Part shown: piece after piece, positions 7,287-11,434 of the stretch
Layout of the letters: the number at the start of each line of letters is the position of its first letter
Position numbering within the stretch: position 1 is the stretch's first letter
DNA from: Clostridiaceae bacterium
GTDB taxonomy: Bacteria; Bacillota; Clostridia; Acetivibrionales; DTU013
Direction of reading: 5' to 3'
Length of the DNA: 11,434 nt
Assembly (NCBI GenBank): GCA_012799845.1
Contig: JAAZKL010000030.1
Coordinates: 1 to 11,434, forward strand
Program-made: the position numbers and the translations under genes
The notes under the pieces: generated by a model
Seen by the model: the letters and a program-made list of their open reading frames with translations, nothing else
What the model was told of the DNA's origin: nothing
Database searches by the model: none

Positions 7287-7426
7287 ACATTTGTCAGTTT
7301 GCACTTGAATTTTTTCGCACATGCAAATAAAATGGTAGACAGTTGACATATGCTATTTTTGCACAAATGGGATTATTGCGCAAATAATTTTTTATCTATA
7401 TGATATTTTTACGCAGATGATAATCC

Positions 7427-7510
7427 TGCGCAATGAACGTGTTAATTGTATACCTGCGTAAGGGACGTGTTAATTGTATTCCTGCGTAAGGAACATGTGA
7501 ATTAAAAAAT
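7427..7510 (+). repeat. Tandem repeat, 28-bp unit, three copies
   Basis: Three 28-nt units start at 7427, 7455 and 7483. The first two match at 24 of 28 positions and contain ACGTGTTAATTGTAT. The third keeps TGCGTAAGGAACATGT and then runs into A-rich DNA. The array ends 57 nt before the ProB-like kinase start, so it lies in or next to that gene's promoter region and could affect its expression. I could not identify a convincing promoter between array and gene. Confidence 0.85.
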
Positions 7511-7567
7511 GTGCATCATATTCTTTACATTATGTATGCAAAATGATATGGCAGGGGTTAGTGTATT

Positions 7568-8395
7568 ATGAAATACGATGTCGAGTTGGTTGGGAAAATC
7601 GGATCCATGGCATTGATCCGTGAGAAAGAGCATGATATCGACTATAACGTTTTCAGCCGAATTGGCAGCGAACTGCGTCCGGGAATGATATGGGTCAGTT
7701 CAGGAGCCGTGGAGGTGGGGCGCCTGGATTATATCAAGCGCACAGGGCATGAACTGGCCGGCCCGAAAGAAGACATTATGACCGACTATTCAGCCCAGGG
7801 GCAGACCATACTGATGGAAGAGTACCGGCGCTATATCCCTTCGAAATATTCAGTCAGGCAGCTTCTGGTGGAGCATGTGCATTTCAATGATTCGGAAAAG
7901 CGGGACCATATATATCGGTTCCTGATGCGCTGCGTAAAACAGGATGCCATACCGATCGTCAACTACAACGATACCGTCAGCTTTGAGGAGAACCGGCGGT
8001 GGGAATTGGAGCAGCTTCGCTGCAACGGCCGCAGAGAAATAGTGGAATGTATCGACAACGATGAGACGGCTGCGGTGATAGCATCACTGGTCCATCCGAA
8101 GTACCTGCTCATTTTTACTTCCGTCGAGGGGATCTATAAGGACCCGAAGGATCCGTCCACACTGGTCGAATGTGTGGAAGGTAAAAATGCGGATGAGGTC
8201 ATAGAAGCGATAAATGAACTGCAGAAGCATTGCGACGGAGCGAGCCGTTCAGGTGCAGGCGGAGCCAGATCGAAACTTGAATTCATCAAGGACCCCATCC
8301 GCCAGGGGACGACGGTCTTGATAGCCAGTTCACGATACAGGATTTCCGACGTCCTTTCCGGCAATTGCCCGAGGACCGTTTTCCGTGTAAGATAG
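7568..8395 (+). CDS. Amino-acid kinase family protein, glutamate 5-kinase (ProB)-like, no PUA domain
   Basis: This complete 275-residue cytoplasmic enzyme starts at 7568, ten nt after AGGGG. It has the amino-acid-kinase fold motifs in order: VGKIGS (8-13) with Lys10, VSSGAV (43-48), SAQGQTILMEEY (75-86), VNYNDTVSFEE (131-141), DNDETAAVIASL (163-174), FTSVEGIYKDP (183-193), GAGGARSKLE (229-238) and GTTVLIAS (247-254). The NxND and DNDE motifs correspond to the glutamate- and Mg-binding residues of ProB, the first enzyme of proline synthesis. There is no C-terminal PUA domain and no proA beside it. I think it belongs to a set of Clostridia proteins often labelled as amino-acid or uridylate kinase, and the true substrate is uncertain. 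It stands alone between repeat-rich DNA and the citrate synthase gene. Confidence 0.8.
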   Translation: MKYDVELVGKIGSMALIREKEHDIDYNVFSRIGSELRPGMIWVSSGAVEVGRLDYIKRTGHELAGPKEDIMTDYSAQGQTILMEEYRRYIPSKYSVRQLLVEHVHFNDSEKRDHIYRFLMRCVKQDAIPIVNYNDTVSFEENRRWELEQLRCNGRREIVECIDNDETAAVIASLVHPKYLLIFTSVEGIYKDPKDPSTLVECVEGKNADEVIEAINELQKHCDGASRSGAGGARSKLEFIKDPIRQGTTVLIASSRYRISDVLSGNCPRTVFRVR

Positions 8396-8426
8396 CTGCA
8401 TTTCCGGTGCCAGAGCCTCTTCGTCC

Positions 8427-8455
8427 TTTCCATGGGGCTGTTATTAATGTATAAT
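8427..8455 (+). promoter_or_regulatory. Promoter of the citrate synthase gene
   Basis: A perfect TATAAT at 8450-8455 lies 17 nt after TTTCCA (8427-8432), which matches four of six -35 consensus positions. The expected transcript start near 8462 would leave a 5' leader of about 33 nt before the ATG at 8495, holding the ribosome site. This indicates that citrate synthase is transcribed separately from the kinase gene, which ends 99 nt before it. Confidence 0.65.
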
Positions 8456-8476
8456 AAAAAACGGACATATATAAGC

Positions 8477-8484
8477 GGAAGGAG
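8477..8484 (+). promoter_or_regulatory. Ribosome binding site that fixes the citrate synthase start
   Basis: GGAAGGAG lies ten nt before ATG 8495. The same frame stays open upstream to an ATG at 8432, but that codon would precede the TATAAT box and lacks a ribosome site. The shorter start is therefore preferred. Confidence 0.8.
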
Positions 8485-8494
8485 TGACTGCATA

Positions 8495-9856
8495 ATGGCT
8501 AACCGTTTTTCCAGGATAACTCCTGAAATATTAGAGCTTTCCTCTTTATTCGAAGGCAACAGCAGGATCGATCCCTCGTATTACGATAAATATGACGTAA
8601 AACGAGGTTTGCGTGATATAAACGGGAAAGGTGTACTTACGGGATTGACGGTCATATCAGAAATCGTTTCATCGAAAATCGTCGACGGCAAAGAGTATTC
8701 CTGTGAAGGGAAACTGTATTACAGAGGGATCGACGTGGAAGAAATCGTCGAGGGTTTCATAAAAGAGGATCGCTTCGGTTATGAAGAGGCAGCCTATCTC
8801 CTGTTGTTCGGCGAGTTGCCGGACTCAAAGCGCCTGTGCGATTTCAACAGGGTACTGGCCAACTATCGTTCGCTGCCTACGAATTTTGTGCGTGATATCA
8901 TTATGAAGGCTCCCAGCCACGACATGATGAACACGCTGGCCAGAAGCGTTCTGACTATGTATTCATATGACGAAAACGCTGATGACAATTCGATACCCAA
9001 TGTACTTCGGCAGTCCCTGCAGCTGATCGCGCTGTTTCCACTGCTGTCTGTCTATGGATATCAGGCTTATTGTCACTATCATGACAAAAAGAGCCTTTTT
9101 ATCCACCGGCCTCAGCCTGAATTGTCGACTGCCGAGAACATATTGCACATATTAAGGCCAGACAGCAAATATACGCCGCTGGAAGCGAAAATACTCGATC
9201 TGGCGTTGGTGTTGCACGCCGAGCACGGCGGTGGAAACAATTCCTCCTTTACCACCCACGTTGTGACTTCCTCGGGAACAGACACTTATTCGGCCATTAC
9301 GGCGGCACTCTGCTCACTGAAGGGACCCAGGCACGGCGGCGCCAATATCAAGGTGGTCCAGATGTTTGAGGATATGAAGGCCAAAATATCCGACTGGACT
9401 GATGAAGGCCAGGTTGCGGATTACCTGGTGCGGCTTCTGGACAAGAAGGAATTCGACCGCTCGGGCCTGATATACGGAATGGGGCATGCTGTTTACTCGC
9501 TGTCCGACCCCCGTGCCACGATGCTTAAGAAATTCGTTGAGAACCTTTCGAAAGAAAAGGACCGCATCGAAGAGTTCAGGCTGTATTCGTTGGTTGAAAG
9601 GCTTGCGCCTGAGATCATCAGGGAGAGGAGGAAGATCTACAAGGGCGTCAGCGCTAATGTGGATTTTTACAGCGGTTTTGTATACAACATGCTTGGACTG
9701 CCCCTGCAGTTGTTCACGCCCCTGTTTGCGATTGCCCGTATACCAGGGTGGGCAGCCCACCGCATGGAGGAGATAGTGAATGCGGGCAAGATAATCAGGC
9801 CGGCTTACAAGTCGGTTTCGGAAAGACGGCAGTATATTCCCCTGGATCAGAGGTGA
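8495..9856 (+). CDS. gltA: Citrate (or 2-methylcitrate) synthase
   Basis: This 453-residue enzyme of the citrate synthase family condenses acetyl-CoA with oxaloacetate, and in anaerobes feeds the route to 2-oxoglutarate and glutamate. The start at 8495 is set by GGAAGGAG and the promoter just upstream. The N-terminal ~60 residues include KYDVKRGLRDINGKGVLTGLT. The catalytic set is present: His244 in AEHGGGN, His331 in GMGHAVYSLSDPRA, and Asp390 in NVDFYSGFVY. The substrate-binding GPRHGGAN is also present. HxGGN and GHAV resemble the eukaryotic-type enzyme more than the HEQN form of E. coli. The protein is longer than the ~370-residue Gram-positive form and the ~427-residue E. coli form. Its transcript probably stands alone and ends at the hairpin downstream. 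Citrate and methylcitrate activity cannot be told apart here. Confidence 0.93.
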   Translation: MANRFSRITPEILELSSLFEGNSRIDPSYYDKYDVKRGLRDINGKGVLTGLTVISEIVSSKIVDGKEYSCEGKLYYRGIDVEEIVEGFIKEDRFGYEEAAYLLLFGELPDSKRLCDFNRVLANYRSLPTNFVRDIIMKAPSHDMMNTLARSVLTMYSYDENADDNSIPNVLRQSLQLIALFPLLSVYGYQAYCHYHDKKSLFIHRPQPELSTAENILHILRPDSKYTPLEAKILDLALVLHAEHGGGNNSSFTTHVVTSSGTDTYSAITAALCSLKGPRHGGANIKVVQMFEDMKAKISDWTDEGQVADYLVRLLDKKEFDRSGLIYGMGHAVYSLSDPRATMLKKFVENLSKEKDRIEEFRLYSLVERLAPEIIRERRKIYKGVSANVDFYSGFVYNMLGLPLQLFTPLFAIARIPGWAAHRMEEIVNAGKIIRPAYKSVSERRQYIPLDQR

Positions 9857-9891
9857 AAGTTAGCCGCTGGATCAGAGGTAAAAGTTAGCTG
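9842..9891 (+). repeat. 25-bp direct duplication covering the citrate synthase 3' end
   Basis: CTGGATCAGAGGTGAAAGTT begins at 9842 inside the last codons (LDQR, stop), and a near copy begins at 9867. The 25-nt units match at 23 positions. The second copy thus repeats the final codons and stop codon outside the gene, a direct record of a tandem duplication seeded at the end of a coding region. Confidence 0.88.
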
Positions 9892-9915
9892 CGAGGCAGT
9901 GTGCCAGGATGACAG

Positions 9916-9966
9916 CATGAAACAAAATCAAAGCAAACCGCCGGTTTCCCGGCGGTTTGTTTCATG
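9916..9966 (+). terminator. Intrinsic terminator after citrate synthase, long two-part hairpin
   Basis: CAAACCGCCGG (9934-9944) and CCGGCGGTTTG (9949-9959) form a perfect 11-bp GC-rich stem with a TTTC loop, followed by TTTC. An outer pair, CATGAAACA (9916-9924) and TGTTTCATG (9958-9966), can add a 9-bp outer stem that shares two bases with the inner one. The A-rich left flank gives a T-rich tract on the other strand, so it may stop transcription in both directions. All genes around it read rightward. Confidence 0.85.
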
Positions 9967-10021
9967 AATGCACATTTTGGATGGCTGTACCTGATTATAG
10001 AGATACTGGAGAGAAAAGTGA

Positions 10022-11302
10022 ATGAAAAACGCAATGAAAAAAGTTTCACCTAAAAACGGATTATTCCGCACTCTTGCCGAACTGAGAGGGAATCCCCGGG
10101 CCTGTATTTATACCGAACCGATGTGGGGGCTGTCGATGAACCTGTGCCTGCCTTATGCAACGGTGTATATGCTTACATTTGGTATGAATGATGTACAGGT
10201 GGGCATCGTTACCTCGGTCTATATGTTTTCCCAGATGATCTGCGCGTTCCTGTCGGGAGCGATAATAGATAAAATGGGGCGGAGGAAAAGTACCGCCATT
10301 TTTGATTTTCTGGCATGGAGCATCCCGTGCATCATATGGGCGTCAAGCCAGGGCTTCTGGTTTTTCGTCGTGGCCGCGCTGTTTAACGGCATGATGAAGA
10401 TCACGCAGGTGTCCTGGGACTGTCTGCTGGTGGAGGATGCGCCAAAGGACAGGATAACCCATATATACTCCTGGGTCCTAATCTGCGGCAACCTCTCCGC
10501 GCTGTTCGCTCCGATCTCCTCGGTGCTTGTGGCGAAACTGACACTGGCTCCGGCCATACGGATACTGTATATAAACGCTTTTGTTATTATGACGGCCAAA
10601 ATACTGATCCTGTACAAATTCTCGACGGAGACGGCCGTCGGCAGAGTGAGGCGTGAAGCTGCCCGCAGCAAGACGTGGGGAGAAATGTTGTCAGGTTATA
10701 AAAATGCTTTCGGCAAAATCGTAAAATCCCGGGGCACTGTTTTTGCGATAGTTATCAGCGTGCTGGTGGAGATTGCATTAGTTCTCGGGTCGACTTTCTG
10801 GCAGATCATCGTTTCGAAGCGCATAGGTGTTCCGGACACATTGCTGCCGATTTTTCCGATGGCGAAGAGTATACTGTCCATTCTGCTTTTCTTCACAGTC
10901 ATATCAAAAATAAGGCAATCAAGGCTGAAGTGGCCGATGTACGGCGGATTCGTCTGTTACATGATAAGCTGCCTGATGCTTATTTCGGTTTCAGGAACAG
11001 GTGTGTGGGGATATGTAATGCTGACGTTTTCCATCCTTTTCGAAGCACTGGGTTCATCTGTCCTGAGTACGCTGAGGGAATCGCTGGTGGCCATCCATGC
11101 CGATCCCGAGGAGCGTTCCGTGATCCTGGCACTGCTCCAGACAACAGTTATGCTGGTCAGCGTGCCCTTTGGATATATAGGCGGACTGCTGAGCGATATG
11201 TCAAGGGTATTGCCGTTTGTCCTGAACATCGGCCTCATGCTGTTGGGGATACTTGCAACGGCCTTGTTCTATCGCCGGACTTCAGTAAGTTATGTTCAAT
11301 AA
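10022..11302 (+). CDS. Major facilitator superfamily transporter
   Basis: This is a complete 426-residue inner-membrane protein with about twelve hydrophobic segments in two halves, separated by a charged loop near residues 205-235 (TAVGRVRREAARSKTWGEM). The MFS signature between segments 2 and 3 is intact: G79-A-I-I-D83-K-M-G-R-R-K89. The start at 10022 follows GGAGAG at 10008-10013. Such proteins move small solutes or drugs using ion gradients. The sequence does not reveal substrate or direction. It is isolated from the citrate synthase gene by a strong terminator and has only a weak -10-like TATAGA near 9996, so its own promoter is unclear. No neighbour on the right is visible to suggest a pathway. 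Confidence 0.9.
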   Translation: MKNAMKKVSPKNGLFRTLAELRGNPRACIYTEPMWGLSMNLCLPYATVYMLTFGMNDVQVGIVTSVYMFSQMICAFLSGAIIDKMGRRKSTAIFDFLAWSIPCIIWASSQGFWFFVVAALFNGMMKITQVSWDCLLVEDAPKDRITHIYSWVLICGNLSALFAPISSVLVAKLTLAPAIRILYINAFVIMTAKILILYKFSTETAVGRVRREAARSKTWGEMLSGYKNAFGKIVKSRGTVFAIVISVLVEIALVLGSTFWQIIVSKRIGVPDTLLPIFPMAKSILSILLFFTVISKIRQSRLKWPMYGGFVCYMISCLMLISVSGTGVWGYVMLTFSILFEALGSSVLSTLRESLVAIHADPEERSVILALLQTTVMLVSVPFGYIGGLLSDMSRVLPFVLNIGLMLLGILATALFYRRTSVSYVQ

Positions 11303-11314
11303 ATGCGGCGGATA

Positions 11315-11408
11315 TATAAGAGAACTGCGGGCTATGGATATGAAGATAAGTATAAGAGAACTGCGGGCTATAGATATTAAGAAAAGTATAAGAGGACAAC
11401 TCAGATAG
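11315..11408 (+). repeat. Tandem repeat, 36-bp unit, two full copies and a partial third
   Basis: Units at 11315-11350 and 11351-11386 match at 33 of 36 positions, starting TATAAGAGAACTGCGGGCTA. A third decayed copy begins TATAAGAGGACAACT at 11387. The array starts 12 nt after the MFS stop codon and reaches nearly to the window end, so its full length may be larger. Its sequence is unrelated to the other arrays, including the 36-bp coding repeat at 6799. No terminator is evident in the visible part. Confidence 0.88.
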
Positions 11409-11434
11409 TTCCCGGCGTAAACATAAATGGTTTC

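Noticed and set aside
7094..7330. 78-residue Cys/His/Val-rich frame that might be a small metal-binding protein
   Set aside because: It only reads the ~16-bp repeat array as codons; the period is not a multiple of three, units vary in length, and there is no ribosome site.
7343..7376. TTGACA box as promoter for the ProB-like kinase
   Set aside because: No acceptable -10 box lies 16-18 nt downstream; GATTAT at 7371 is 22 nt away.
4071..7510. CRISPR array
   Set aside because: Units are contiguous or drift together; there are no constant repeats separated by unique spacers and no cas gene.
8432..8494. Upstream ATG start for citrate synthase
   Set aside because: It would lie before the TATAAT box and lacks a ribosome site; ATG 8495 has GGAAGGAG at good spacing.
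1..11434. tRNA, rRNA, transposase or integrase genes
   Set aside because: Looked for and not seen in either strand by eye; a dedicated search could still find a short or degenerate one.

Overview
The window looks like a mid-GC anaerobic Firmicute of the class Clostridia. A Lachnospiraceae-type or related Eubacteriales gut or oral organism is the most likely source. The basis is a YesM/YesN-type two-component system linked to sugar-binding proteins, frequent AGG and ATA codons, strong purine-rich ribosome sites, and a citrate synthase and PUA-less amino-acid kinase of the kinds I associate with that class. All convincing genes lie on the + strand. The species cannot be named from the sequence alone.

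Left part (1-5413): a sugar-sensing cluster. It begins with the C-terminal part of a periplasmic-binding-fold protein cut by the window edge. A complete membrane histidine kinase (YesM type), a complete response regulator with an AraC-type DNA-binding domain (YesN type) and a complete XylF-like sugar-binding lipoprotein follow. The reasonable reading is that the binding proteins catch a sugar outside the membrane, the kinase reports it and the regulator switches on sugar genes. No ABC ATPase or permease gene follows the XylF-like gene here.

Middle part (5414-7567): an AT-rich, gene-poor stretch around one gene. That gene is an AbiEi-like/DUF559 nuclease-fold protein split by a -1 frameshift near a run of six G. 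It has what looks like a leaderless promoter, with hairpin and inverted-repeat sites upstream. It carries a 36-bp in-frame tandem repeat and is followed by a 12-unit array of about 16 bp and a triple 28-bp repeat. This part may have been acquired horizontally.

Right part (7568-11434): a ProB-like amino-acid kinase without a PUA domain, a citrate synthase with its own promoter and a strong hairpin terminator, and a 12-TM major facilitator transporter.

The most striking property of the window is its non-coding DNA. Nearly every long intergenic gap holds a short tandem-repeat array, and each array has its own unit sequence and length: 27, 20/46, 19, 16, 28, 25 and 36 bp. At least one array (25 bp, after citrate synthase) includes the last codons and stop of the gene before it. 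These look like independently arisen locus-specific minisatellites, not copies of one dispersed element. No rRNA, tRNA, CRISPR array, transposase or integrase was seen.
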